64,000 nt of DNA from Alphaproteobacteria bacterium 65-37 (lineage in GTDB: Bacteria; Pseudomonadota; Alphaproteobacteria; Reyranellales; Reyranellaceae): contig MKRV01000236.1 of the NCBI GenBank assembly GCA_001897995.1, positions 1 to 64,000 of the forward strand, given 5' to 3'. Position numbers and translations under genes: made by a program. Below, piece after piece: positions 48,238 through 58,800 of this stretch. Each line of letters starts with the position of its first letter. Positions within the stretch are counted from its first letter, which is position 1. The notes beneath the pieces were generated by a model. It had not been told where the DNA came from. It was given only the letters and a program-made list of their open reading frames with translations, and did not search any database.

Positions 48238-49485
48238 ATGAGCCCGACGCCTGATCGCTCCTCGACCGCCCGCCTGCGCCGCAACCGCCTGTTGTTCGCC
48301 GGAGCTGGCATCGCCTGTCTGGCGCTGGCCGGGCTTTGGGCCTTCGATACGCAGCCGGGCAATGCCCTGGTTCGCCCGGCCGCGACCGTGGCCGAGAGCG
48401 ACGGCGCGTTCCGGCCGAGCGACACGCAATGGTCGGGCTTCCGGTTCGAGACCGTGAAACAGGTGGCGTTCCGCGAGGAACGGGCGACCGACGGCAAGAT
48501 CGGCATCAACGAGGACACGTCCACTCCGGTTTTTTCGCCCTATTCCGGCCGTGTCACCCGCCTGATCGCCAAGCCCGGCGACAAGGTCGAGCGCGGCGAT
48601 CCGCTGTTCGCCATCGAAGCCAGCGAATTTGTCCAAGGCCATAACGACCTGGTGAGCGCAGTCGCCGGCGTCGAGAAGGCCCGCTCCCGGCTGGCGCTGG
48701 CGCAGGCCGCCGAGAAGCGCCAGAAGGAGCTGCTGGCGATCCGCGGCGGCGCCCTGAAGGACCTCGAACAGGCGCAGTCCGACCTTATCGCCGCGCAGGG
48801 CGATCTGCGCTCGGCCGATATCGCGCTTGCCGCCGCCCGCAACCGGCTGCGCATCCTCGGCCGCTCCGACACCGAAATCGCCGATCTCGAGAAGATGGAC
48901 CGCATCGCCGCCGAAACCCTCGTTTCTGCGCCGATCTCCGGCACCGTCATCCAGCGCAAGGTCGGCCTCGGCCAGTACATCAATGCCGGCGCGACCGACC
49001 CCGTGTTCAGTATCGGCGACCTCTCCAAAGTCTGGCTGATTGCCAATGTCCGCGAATCCGACGCGCCGCGCATGAAAGTCGGGGCACCGGTCGAGGTTTC
49101 CGTGCTGGCCTATCCCGGCCGCACCTTCAACGCCAAGCTGAGCTATGTGGCTCCGGCACTCGACCCCAATACCCGCCGCCTGCCGGTTCGCGCCGAGATC
49201 GACAATGCCGGCCGCGAGTTGATGCCCGAGATGTTCGCGAGTTTCCGTATCGTCACCGGTGCGCCGCAGATCATGCCGGCAGTACCGCAGGACGCCGTCG
49301 TCTACGAAGGCGCCAATGCCCGTGTCTGGGTGGCGCGCCCGGCCGACAAGTCGATCGTATCGCGCCCCATCGAAGTCGGCACGACCGTCAACGGCCTTGT
49401 CGAAGTCCGCAAGGGCCTGCAGACCGGCGAGACGGTGGTGACCAGCGGCACCCTCTTCATCGACCGCGCCGCCAAGCGCGACTGA
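48238..49485 (+). CDS. RND efflux periplasmic adaptor
   Basis: Membrane-fusion-protein architecture with FSPYSGRVTRLIAKPGDKVERGDPLFAIEA lipoyl-like domain. Confidence 0.9.
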   Translation: MSPTPDRSSTARLRRNRLLFAGAGIACLALAGLWAFDTQPGNALVRPAATVAESDGAFRPSDTQWSGFRFETVKQVAFREERATDGKIGINEDTSTPVFSPYSGRVTRLIAKPGDKVERGDPLFAIEASEFVQGHNDLVSAVAGVEKARSRLALAQAAEKRQKELLAIRGGALKDLEQAQSDLIAAQGDLRSADIALAAARNRLRILGRSDTEIADLEKMDRIAAETLVSAPISGTVIQRKVGLGQYINAGATDPVFSIGDLSKVWLIANVRESDAPRMKVGAPVEVSVLAYPGRTFNAKLSYVAPALDPNTRRLPVRAEIDNAGRELMPEMFASFRIVTGAPQIMPAVPQDAVVYEGANARVWVARPADKSIVSRPIEVGTTVNGLVEVRKGLQTGETVVTSGTLFIDRAAKRD

Positions 49486-49537
49486 CGGTCAGCCGGGCAC
49501 CGCAAGCCCCAGCGCCTCCCAGTACGGCGGTCGTTTC

Positions 49538-52500
49538 ATGCAAGCCCTCATCGCCGCCGCCCTAAAGCAGCGCATCCTCGTCGTCATCCTGAGCGTTGTT
49601 CTCGTCGTCGCCGGCCTCTTCGCCTATGCCCGACTGAACATCGAGGCCTATCCCGACCCGGTGCCGCCGCTGGTCGACATCATTACGCAGAATCCCGGCC
49701 AGTCGTCGGAGGAGATCGAGCGCTACATCACGGTCCCGATCGAGATCCAGATGGCGGGCATGCCTTATGTCCAGGCAATCCGCACCATCTCGCTGTTCGG
49801 GCTCTCGGACGTGAAGGTGCAGTTCACCTACGACGTCACCTACCAGCAGGCCTCGCAGATGGTGATCAACCGTCTGTCGCAGCTCGGGCCGCTGCCCAAC
49901 GGAGCGCAGCCCACTTTGTCGCCGACCAGCCCGATCGGCGAGGTCTTCCGCTATCGCGTGGTCGGACCGCCCGGCTACAGCTCGGCCGATCTCAAGACGA
50001 TCCAGGACTGGGTCCTGCAACGCCGCTTCAAGGCCATTCCCGGCGTGACCGACGTCACCGGCTGGGGCGGCAAGATGAAGACCTACGACATTACCGTCGA
50101 TCTCGACCGGCTGCTGGCTTACGGCCTGACCCTGAAGCAGGTGCTGGACGGGCTGAACAACGCCAACATCAATGTCGGCGCCAATACCGTGAATATGGGT
50201 ACGCAGTCGGCGATCGTGCGCAGCGTCGGCCAGATCCGCTCGATGGACGATATCCGCAATACCATGCTGACGGTCCGCGACGGCGCTCCGGTGCTGGTGT
50301 CCGACGTGGCGACCGTCACGGTCGGCAATCAGCCGCGCCTCGGCATCGCCGGCCAGAACGACGACAACGACATCGTGCAGGGCATCGTGCTGATGCGCCG
50401 CGGCGCCGAGACCATGCCGACGCTCACCGGCGTGCTGGCCGAGGTCGACAAGATCAACAACGGCAACATCCTGCCGCCGGGCGTGCGCATCGAGCGCATC
50501 TACGACCGCAGCGCCCTGGTCAACATCACCACCCACACCGTGCTGCACAACATGGTGCTGGGCGTGGTGCTGATTTTCCTGATCCAGTGGCTGTTCCTGG
50601 GCGACCTGCGCAGCGCCCTGATCGTGTCGGCGACCATCCCCTTCGCCCTGCTCTTCGCCGTGGTGATCCTGGTCTTGACCGGCGAATCGGCCAACCTGCT
50701 GTCGATGGGTGCGATCGACTTCGGCATCATCGTCGACGCCACCGTGATCATGGTCGAGAACATCTTCCGCCACCTCGCCGCGGCGAGCCACGGCACGCCG
50801 CCGGTCTGGCGTCGCGCCACCCCCGAAGGCCTCACGGGCAAGCTGGCGACGATCTTCCATGCCTCGAGCGAAGTCACACAGGCGATCTTCTTCTCGGCCA
50901 CCATCATCATCGCAGGCTTCCTGCCGCTCTTCACCCTGTCCGGAGTCGAAGGCCATATCTTCGGGCCGATGGCGCGCACTTATGCCTACGCACTGCTGGG
51001 CGGCCTGATCGCCACCTTCACCGTCTCGCCGGCCCTCGCGGCACTCCTGCTGCCGGAAAAGGTCGCCCATGCCGAGACGCGTGCCATGCGCCTGCTCAGC
51101 CGCGGCTACGCCCGGCTGCGCGACCTGGTGCTGGCCGCCCGGCGCCTCACCGTCGCCGCCGGCCTCGGCGCCGCCGCGCTGGCGGTCCTGGCCGGCAGCA
51201 CGATCGGCCTCGAGTTCCTGCCCAAGCTCGAGGAAGGCAACATGTGGATCCGCGCCGTCATGCCGGCCTCGATCTCGCTGGAAGCCGGCAACGACTACGC
51301 CAACCGCATGCGCAAGCTGATCAAGAGCTTCCCCGAGGCCGAGACCGTCATCTCCCAGCACGGCCGGCCCGACGACGGCACCGATTCCACGGGCTTCTTC
51401 AATGCCGAGTTCTTCGTGCCGCTGAAGCCGATGGATCGCTGGCGCAAGGGCGTCGACAAGGAAGCCCTGATCGCCGAGATCAACGACGCCCTGCAGAAGG
51501 CCTTCCCCGGCGTCGAATTCACCTTCTCGCAATACATTCAAGACAACGTTCAGGAAGCCGCGTCGGGCGTGAAGGGCGAGAACTCGGTCAAGATCTCGGG
51601 CAATGACCTCGAGACGCTCGCCAAGCTCGGCGACGAGATCAAGAACGTGCTGGCGACCGTACCAGGCATCACCGACCTCGCGGTTTCCGCCTCACTCGGC
51701 CAGCCGACGATCCGCATCGATATCGATCGCGCCCGGGCGGCGCGCTACGGCCTTGCCCCGGGCGACATCAACGCCACTGTCCAGGCGGCGATCGGCGGCC
51801 AGGCCGCCGGCGACGTCTACGAGACCGGCAGCGACCGGCACTTCCCCATGGTCGTCCGCCTGGCGCCCAAGTACCGCGAGAATATCGAGGCGATCAAACG
51901 CATCCAGATCGGTGCCCAGGGCAACAGCGGCGTGACCCAGGTGCCGCTGACGGAAGTAGCCAATGTCGAGCTGGTCTCCGGCGCCTACTACATCTACCGC
52001 GAGCAGCAGGAACGGTACGTTCCGGTGAAGTTCAGCGTGCGCGGCCGCGATCTCGGCAGCGCCATCCTCGAGGCGCAGCAGAAGGTCGCCGAGCAGGTGA
52101 AGATCCCCGGCGGCTACCGCATCGAATGGGTCGGTGAGTTCGGCAACCTCAAGAATGCCCTGCAGCGCCTGGCCGTCGCCGTGCCGATCGCCATCGGACT
52201 GATCGGCCTGCTGCTCTATGTCAGCTTCGGCTCGTTCCGCGACACGCTGCTGGCCGCCAGCGCCATCCCGATGGCGCTGATCGGCGGCATCCTCGGCCTG
52301 TTCGTGGTCGGCATGCCGTTCAGCATCTCCGCCGCCATCGGCTTCGTGGCCCTGTTCGGCATCGCGGCGATGAACGGCATCATGGTGGTGTCCTGCTTCA
52401 ACCGCCTGATCGACGCCGGCCTGGAGCGGGAAGCCGCCCTGCGCGAAACCTGCACCGTGCAGTTGCGCCCGGTGCTGATGACCTGCGCCGCCGCCGCGGT

Positions 52501-52705
52501 CGGCCTGCTGCCGGCCGCCTTCTCGACGGCGATCGGCAGCCAGGTGCAGCGGCCGCTGGCGACGGTCGTGGTCGGCGGCACCCTGCTGGCGCCCCTGCTC
52601 TTCCTCACCGTGCTGCCGGCCGCGATCGGTCTCTTCTCGCGTCGCCGCGTGCCTGCGCCCGACGCTCCGCCTACCCCCCAGGCATCCGCCGTAGAGGCAT
52701 CATGA
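49538..52705 (+). CDS. CzcA-family RND efflux permease, copy 1
   Basis: 1055 aa RND with IDFGIIVDATVIMVENIFRHL and duplicated TM domains. Confidence 0.93.
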   Translation: MQALIAAALKQRILVVILSVVLVVAGLFAYARLNIEAYPDPVPPLVDIITQNPGQSSEEIERYITVPIEIQMAGMPYVQAIRTISLFGLSDVKVQFTYDVTYQQASQMVINRLSQLGPLPNGAQPTLSPTSPIGEVFRYRVVGPPGYSSADLKTIQDWVLQRRFKAIPGVTDVTGWGGKMKTYDITVDLDRLLAYGLTLKQVLDGLNNANINVGANTVNMGTQSAIVRSVGQIRSMDDIRNTMLTVRDGAPVLVSDVATVTVGNQPRLGIAGQNDDNDIVQGIVLMRRGAETMPTLTGVLAEVDKINNGNILPPGVRIERIYDRSALVNITTHTVLHNMVLGVVLIFLIQWLFLGDLRSALIVSATIPFALLFAVVILVLTGESANLLSMGAIDFGIIVDATVIMVENIFRHLAAASHGTPPVWRRATPEGLTGKLATIFHASSEVTQAIFFSATIIIAGFLPLFTLSGVEGHIFGPMARTYAYALLGGLIATFTVSPALAALLLPEKVAHAETRAMRLLSRGYARLRDLVLAARRLTVAAGLGAAALAVLAGSTIGLEFLPKLEEGNMWIRAVMPASISLEAGNDYANRMRKLIKSFPEAETVISQHGRPDDGTDSTGFFNAEFFVPLKPMDRWRKGVDKEALIAEINDALQKAFPGVEFTFSQYIQDNVQEAASGVKGENSVKISGNDLETLAKLGDEIKNVLATVPGITDLAVSASLGQPTIRIDIDRARAARYGLAPGDINATVQAAIGGQAAGDVYETGSDRHFPMVVRLAPKYRENIEAIKRIQIGAQGNSGVTQVPLTEVANVELVSGAYYIYREQQERYVPVKFSVRGRDLGSAILEAQQKVAEQVKIPGGYRIEWVGEFGNLKNALQRLAVAVPIAIGLIGLLLYVSFGSFRDTLLAASAIPMALIGGILGLFVVGMPFSISAAIGFVALFGIAAMNGIMVVSCFNRLIDAGLEREAALRETCTVQLRPVLMTCAAAAVGLLPAAFSTAIGSQVQRPLATVVVGGTLLAPLLFLTVLPAAIGLFSRRRVPAPDAPPTPQASAVEAS

Positions 52706-54261
52706 TGCGACAAGCCCTTTCCAGAACGGTGCCGGCGCTGGCACTGGCCGCGGCAATGGCCACCGCATTGGCCGCCTGTTCGGTCGGCCCGGACTTCGTA
52801 GCGCCGGAAGGCCCCAAGACGTCGGGCTATCTGCCCGACCAAAAGACCAACCTGATCGCCGCCGGGATCCCGGGCGGCGAGGCGCAGCGCATCGTGCAGG
52901 AGATGGACATTCCCGGCCAGTGGTGGGCCGTGTTCCAGTCGCCGCAGCTCAACAGCCTGATCGAGCGGTCGTTGACGGCCAATCCCGACGTCCGCGCCGC
53001 CGCCGCCGCGCTCAAGGTCGCGCAGCTCAACGCCCGCGCCCAGCGCGCGACCCTCTTTCCCACCATATCGGCGGGCCTCACCGGATCGCAGAACCAGACG
53101 GCGACCATCCTGCAGACGCCGCTCGCCAACCAGGAGCTGACGATCTTCGGCCTGTTCACCGCCGGCCTGCAGATCACCTACGCGCTGGACATCTGGGGCG
53201 GCAACCGCCGGCAGATCGAATCGCTCGATGCGCTGGCCGAGGCGCAGTGCTTCCAGCTCGAAGGCACCTACCTCTCGCTCGCCTCCAACGTCGTCGCCGC
53301 AGCCATCCTGGAAGCCTCGCTACGCGCCCAGGTCGAAGCGACCAAGCGCATCATCGCAGCGCAGCGTGAAACGCTCGGCATCCTGACGCAGCAATCCGGC
53401 CTCGGCGCCATTCCCGGCGCCGACGTCGCCACGCAGCAGGCCGCCCTGGCGCAATCCGAGGCGACTCTGCCGCCGCTGCAGAAGGCCTTGGCGCAGCAGC
53501 GCAACCTGATGGCCAACCTGGTCGGGCGACTGCCGAGCAACGCGGTCGCCGAGCACTTCGAGCTCGCCGACCTCAAGCTGCCCGCCGACCTGCCGCTCAG
53601 CCTGCCGTCCAAACTGGTCGAGCAGCGCCCCGACGTGCGCGCTGCCGAAGCCAACCTGCATTCGGCCAGCGCCCTCGTCGGCGTGGCGATCGCCAATCAG
53701 CTGCCACAGCTCACCCTGAGCGCCAGCGTCACCGCCAACTCCCTCACCCTCGATTCGCTGTTCGGGTCGGGCCTCGCGGGAACGGTGGCAGGGTTCAACC
53801 TCCAGCAGACCGTGCTCGACGGCGGCGCGCTCTACGCCAAGAAGAAGGGCGCGCAGGCCGGCCTGGAACAGGCCGGCGCGCAGTATCAATCGACCGTGCT
53901 GGCCGCCTTCCGCAACGTCGCCGACACGCTGAACGCCCTCGAATACGACGCTATCACGCTCAAGGCCGCGGTCGACGCCGAGCGTGCCGCGGCCACCAGC
54001 CTCACCATCGCGCGCAAGCGCCTCGAACTCGGCGACACGACCTATGTCTTCGTGCTGATCGCCGAGCTCACCTACCAGCAGGCCATCCTCAACCGCATCC
54101 AGGCCCAGGCGGCGCGACTCACCAATACGGCGGCACTGTTCCAGGCGCTGGGCGGCGGCTGGTGGAACCGCGATACGACGCCGACCGCCAGCGTCCGCTC
54201 GGCATGCCGGCCGCCGGCGGCAACGCCGGCCAAGGCGCCGTTGCAGGCGGCGGCGCGCTGA
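52702..54261 (+). CDS. Outer-membrane efflux lipoprotein (NodT/OprM family)
   Basis: Lipobox LAAC; OMF repeats (VEQRPDVRAAEANLHSASALVGVAIANQLPQLTLSAS). Confidence 0.92.
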   Translation: MMRQALSRTVPALALAAAMATALAACSVGPDFVAPEGPKTSGYLPDQKTNLIAAGIPGGEAQRIVQEMDIPGQWWAVFQSPQLNSLIERSLTANPDVRAAAAALKVAQLNARAQRATLFPTISAGLTGSQNQTATILQTPLANQELTIFGLFTAGLQITYALDIWGGNRRQIESLDALAEAQCFQLEGTYLSLASNVVAAAILEASLRAQVEATKRIIAAQRETLGILTQQSGLGAIPGADVATQQAALAQSEATLPPLQKALAQQRNLMANLVGRLPSNAVAEHFELADLKLPADLPLSLPSKLVEQRPDVRAAEANLHSASALVGVAIANQLPQLTLSASVTANSLTLDSLFGSGLAGTVAGFNLQQTVLDGGALYAKKKGAQAGLEQAGAQYQSTVLAAFRNVADTLNALEYDAITLKAAVDAERAAATSLTIARKRLELGDTTYVFVLIAELTYQQAILNRIQAQAARLTNTAALFQALGGGWWNRDTTPTASVRSACRPPAATPAKAPLQAAAR

Positions 54262-54264
54262 TCC

Positions 54265-55587
54265 TCAGATCTTGCCGTCGCCGTCCAGGAAGCCGTGCTT
54301 GCGCGTGTCGGGCATCCAGAGCGCCGCCAGCAGGCTGACGAACACCATCGCCGCGACGTACCAGGGGAAGACGCCCTCGATACCACTGGCCTTCATCTGC
54401 AAGGCGACCGCTTCGGCCGTGCCGCCGAAAATGGCGTTGGCGATGGCATAGGGCAGGCCGACCCCCAGCGCACGCACCTCCGGCGGGAACAGCTCGGCCT
54501 TCGCCACGCCGCTGACCGAGGTGTAGAAACTGCCGAACAGCAGGCCGACGGTGATCAGGGCGAAGGCCGCCAGGGGACTGGTGACGCCGGCCAGCAGCGA
54601 GTAGAGCGGCACCACGCCCAGGCAGCCCAGGCCGGCGAAGAGCAGCAGGTTGCGCTTGCGGCCGATGCGGTCAGACAGGCTGCCGAACAGCGGCTGCACC
54701 AGCATGAAGACGATCAGCACCGGCGTCATGACGGCGGTCACCGTGGTCGCCGGCATCTTGGCGGTGTTGACGAGGTATTTCTGCATGTAGGTCGAGAAGG
54801 CGTAGAAGTAGAGCGAGCCGCCCATTGTCAGGCCGAGCGTGATCAGCACCGATTTCGTGTAGGGCAGCAGACCGCGCAGCGAGCCCGTCTCCTTGTGCTT
54901 CATGGCTTCGGCCGAAGCCGTCTCCTGCAAGGTGCGACGCAGGAGCATGGCCACGATGGCGCCGACCGCGCCGATCGCGAACGGGATGCGCCAGCCCCAG
55001 GCCTTGAGCTGATCGACGGTCAGCAGTTGCTGCAGCACGAACAGCACCAGCACCGCCAGCAGCTGTCCGCCGATCAAGGTCACGTACTGGAAGGATGACA
55101 GGAAGCCGCGATTTCGCGGGCTCGCCACCTCGCTCATGTAGGTCGCCGCGGTGCCGTACTCGCCGCCGACCGACAGGCCCTGCGCGATGCGGGCGATCAG
55201 CATCAAGGCGGCGGCCGCCATGCCGATGTCGTCCACGGTCGGCAGGCAGGCGATCATCAGCGAGCCGGCACACATCAGCAGCACCGAGGACACCATCGAG
55301 ACCTTGCGGCCCTTCGTGTCGGCGATCCAGCCGAACAGCCAGCTGCCCAGCGGACGCATGAAGAAGCCGATCGCGAAGATCACCGCGGCGTAGAGCAGCT
55401 GGGTGGTCTCGCTGGCACCCTTGGGTGAGAAGGAGGCCGCGAAATAGATCGAGGTGAAGGCGTAGGTATAGAAGTCGTACCACTCGACGAGATTGCCGGA
55501 CGAGGCGCCGACGATGGCCCTGATGCGGAGCAGGTTCTGACGGCGCTCCTCGGCCTTGTCGAAATCGTTGGAAGCAATCGCGGTCAT
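54265..55587 (-). CDS. kgtP: MHS-family MFS transporter, KgtP (alpha-ketoglutarate permease)-like
   Basis: RIRAIVGASSGNLVEWYDFYTYAF, GLSVGGEYGTAATYMSEVA, FQYVTLIGGQLLA; strong resemblance to E. coli KgtP from memory. Confidence 0.75.
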   Translation of the reverse strand: MTAIASNDFDKAEERRQNLLRIRAIVGASSGNLVEWYDFYTYAFTSIYFAASFSPKGASETTQLLYAAVIFAIGFFMRPLGSWLFGWIADTKGRKVSMVSSVLLMCAGSLMIACLPTVDDIGMAAAALMLIARIAQGLSVGGEYGTAATYMSEVASPRNRGFLSSFQYVTLIGGQLLAVLVLFVLQQLLTVDQLKAWGWRIPFAIGAVGAIVAMLLRRTLQETASAEAMKHKETGSLRGLLPYTKSVLITLGLTMGGSLYFYAFSTYMQKYLVNTAKMPATTVTAVMTPVLIVFMLVQPLFGSLSDRIGRKRNLLLFAGLGCLGVVPLYSLLAGVTSPLAAFALITVGLLFGSFYTSVSGVAKAELFPPEVRALGVGLPYAIANAIFGGTAEAVALQMKASGIEGVFPWYVAAMVFVSLLAALWMPDTRKHGFLDGDGKI

Positions 55588-55662
55588 CGTGGGCGTTCCT
55601 CCGCACGCTGTCGTGGATCGATAGCTGACGCCTTGTTGCGACCGACCATACCGCCCCCTCGA

Positions 55663-55795
55663 CACACAAGAAATGCAATGAAACCTGCATCTCTTGTGTG
55701 GTCTGCCTCGACGCATGGATCGCACAGGATGTGAAGCACGAGACGCTGCAGAGAGAATGCACTCACAGTGGTAGTGTGATTGCAGAACTTGTGCC
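55663..55795. promoter_or_regulatory. Operator region with three TGCA-N3-CTTGTG half-sites
   Basis: TGCATTTCTTGTGTG (minus, 55663-55677), TGCATCTCTTGTGTG (55686-55700), TGCAGAACTTGTGCC (55781-55795). Confidence 0.55.
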
Positions 55796-55851
55796 TTAGC
55801 TGCGGCCCAAGGGGAGACGCCGCGCGTTGCGGTGATCGACAGGGGCCGCGG

Positions 55852-58800
55852 ATGCACGCAATCGTCGGGGCTGCGCTACGGCAGCGCATTCTGGTGCTGA
55901 TCCTCAGCGCCGCGCTGATCGTCGGTGGGCTGTTCGCCTACAAGAAGCTGAACATCGAGGCCTATCCCGATCCGGTGCCGCCGCTGGTCGACATCGTCAC
56001 CCAGAATCCCGGCCAGTCTTCGGAAGAGATCGAGCGTTACATCACCATTCCCATCGAAGTGCAGATGGCTGGCCTGCCCTTCGTGAAATCGATCCGCACG
56101 ATCTCATTGGTCGGCCTCTCGGACGTGAAGGTGCAGTTCACCTACGACCTCACCTATCGCGAAGCCGCACAGCTAGTGACCAACCGGCTGTCGCAGCTCG
56201 GGCCGCTGCCCAACGGCGCGCAACCCTTCATCTCGCCGACCAGTCCGATCGGCGAGATCTTCCGCTATCGCGTCGTCGGGCCGCCGGGCTACTCCGTCGC
56301 CGACCTCAAGACCATCCAAGACTGGATCCTGTTACGCCGGCTGAAGGCCGTGCCGGGCGTGATCGACGTCACGACCTGGGGCGGCAAGAGCAAGACCTAC
56401 GACATCACCGTCGATCTCGACCGGCTGATGGCCTATGGGCTGACGCTCAGGCAGGTGCTCGACGCCGTCAATGGCGCCAACAGCAATGTCGGCGCCAACA
56501 CCATCAATCTCGGTCCGCAATCGGCGGTCATCCGCAGCATCGGACAGATCCGTTCGATGGACGACATCGCGCACACGATGCTGACGGTGCGCGACAATGC
56601 GCCGATCACTGTTGCCGACGTGGCGACCATCACGGTCGGGCACGAACCGCGACTGGGCGTCGCCGGACACGACGACAATGACGATGTCGTGCAGGGCATT
56701 GTGCTGATGCGCCGCGGCGCGGAGACCATGCCGACCCTGCGCAGCGTCGAGCGCGAGGTCGACCGCATCAACAGTTCCGACCTGTTGCCGCCTGGCGTCC
56801 GCATCGAGCGCATCTACGACCGCAGCGTCCTGGTCGACGTGACGACCAGCACGGTGCTGCACAACATGGTGATGGGCGTCGTCCTGGTGTTCCTGATCCA
56901 GTGGCTGTTCCTGGGCGACCTGCGCAGCGCCCTGATCGTGTCGGCGACCATTCCCTTCGCCCTGCTCTTCGCCGTGGTGATCCTCGTCTTGAGCGGCGAA
57001 TCGGCCAACCTGCTGTCCATGGGCGCGATCGACTTCGGCATCATCGTCGACGCCACCGTGATCATGGTCGAGAACATCTTCCGCCATCTCGCCGAGGCCA
57101 GTGCGGGACACCGCCCGCGCGGGCCGCTACTCGCGCCGCCGGCGGCGCTGACCGGCAAGCTTGCGATCATCTACGAAGCCTCGAGCGAGGTGACGCAGGC
57201 GATCTTCTTCTCGGCCACCATCATCATCGCGGGCTTCCTGCCGCTCTTCACCCTGTCCGGCGTCGAGGGTCACATCTTCGGACCGATGGCCAAGACCTAC
57301 GCCTTCGCCCTGTTGGGCGGCCTGCTGGCGACGTTCACCGTCTCGCCGGCGCTGGCGGCGATCCTGCTGCCGGAGAAGGTCTCCGAGAAGGAGACGATCG
57401 TCGTGCGCAGCCTGCGCCGCCTCTACAGCCGGCTCATCGACATCGTGATGGCCTGGCGCCTGCCGACCCTGGCGGTCGGCGCAGGCCTCGTGCTTCTCGC
57501 CGGCGCCGCGGCGACCTCGGTCGGCCTCGAGTTCCTGCCGAAGCTCGAGGAGGGCAACATCTGGATGCGCGCCGCCCTGCCGCCCTCGGTGTCGCTCGAT
57601 GAGGGCAACGCCTATGCCAACCGCATGCGCAAGCTGATCAAGAGCTTCCCCGAGGTCGAGACGGTCGTCAGCCAGCATGGCCGGCCGGACGACGGCACTG
57701 ACCCCGACGGCTTCTCCAATGTCGAGTTCTTCGTGCCGCTCAAGCCTGCCCAGAAATGGCGCAAGGGGATGGAGAAGCCGGACCTGATCGCCGAAATGAG
57801 CGACGCGCTGCGCAAAGCCTTCCCCGGCGTCACCTTCGCCTTCTCGCAATACATCCAGGACAACGTGCAGGAGGCAGCCTCCGGCATCGATGCGGAGAAC
57901 GCCATCAAGATCACGGGGCCCGACCTCGCCACCTTGCGCAAGATCGCCGTCGAGATCCGTGGCGTGCTGGAGGGCGTGCGCGGCGTCACCGACATCCAGG
58001 TGCCGCCGCTGCTCGGCCTGCCGACCATCCAGATCGCCATCGATCGCCAGCGCGCGGGGCGCTACGGCCTCTCGCCGGGCGACATCAACGCCACGGTGCA
58101 GGCGGCGGTGGGCGGCCAGGCGGCCGGCGACCTCTACGAGGACGGCAGCGACCGCCACTTCCCGATGCTGGTGCGGCTCGCGCCGCAATATCGCGAGAAT
58201 ATCGATGCGCTGCGCCGCATCGCCGTCGGCGTGCCGGGTTCCAGCGGTGGCGTCGCGCAGGTGCCGCTGAGCGAGGTCGCCAAGATCGGCCTGTCGAGTG
58301 GTGCCTTCTACATCTACCGCGAGCAGCAGGAACGCTACATTCCGGTGAAATTCAGCGTCCGCGGTCGCGATCTCGGCAGCACCGTGCTCGAGGCGCAGGA
58401 CAAAGTCACCGAACAGGTGAGGCTGCCGCCCGGCTATCGGCTGGACTGGGCCGGTGATTTCGTCAATTTCGAGAGCGCCGTGGCGCGGCTCGCCATCGCC
58501 GTGCCGATCGCCATCGCGATCATCCTGCTGCTGCTCTATGTCAGCTTCGGCTCGCTGGTCGACACGCTGATCGCCGGTAGCGCCATTCCCCTGGCGTTGG
58601 TCGGCGGCATCCTGGGGCTGTGGCTGGCCGACATGTCGTTCAGCATCTCGGCCGCCATCGGCTTCGTGGCCCTGTTCGGCATCGCGGCGATGAACGGCAT
58701 CATGGTGGTCGGCTGCTTCAATCGCCTGGTCACAGGCGGCATGGCGCGCGAAGCGGCACTGCGCCGGACATGCGACCTGCAGATGCGGCCGGTCCTGATG

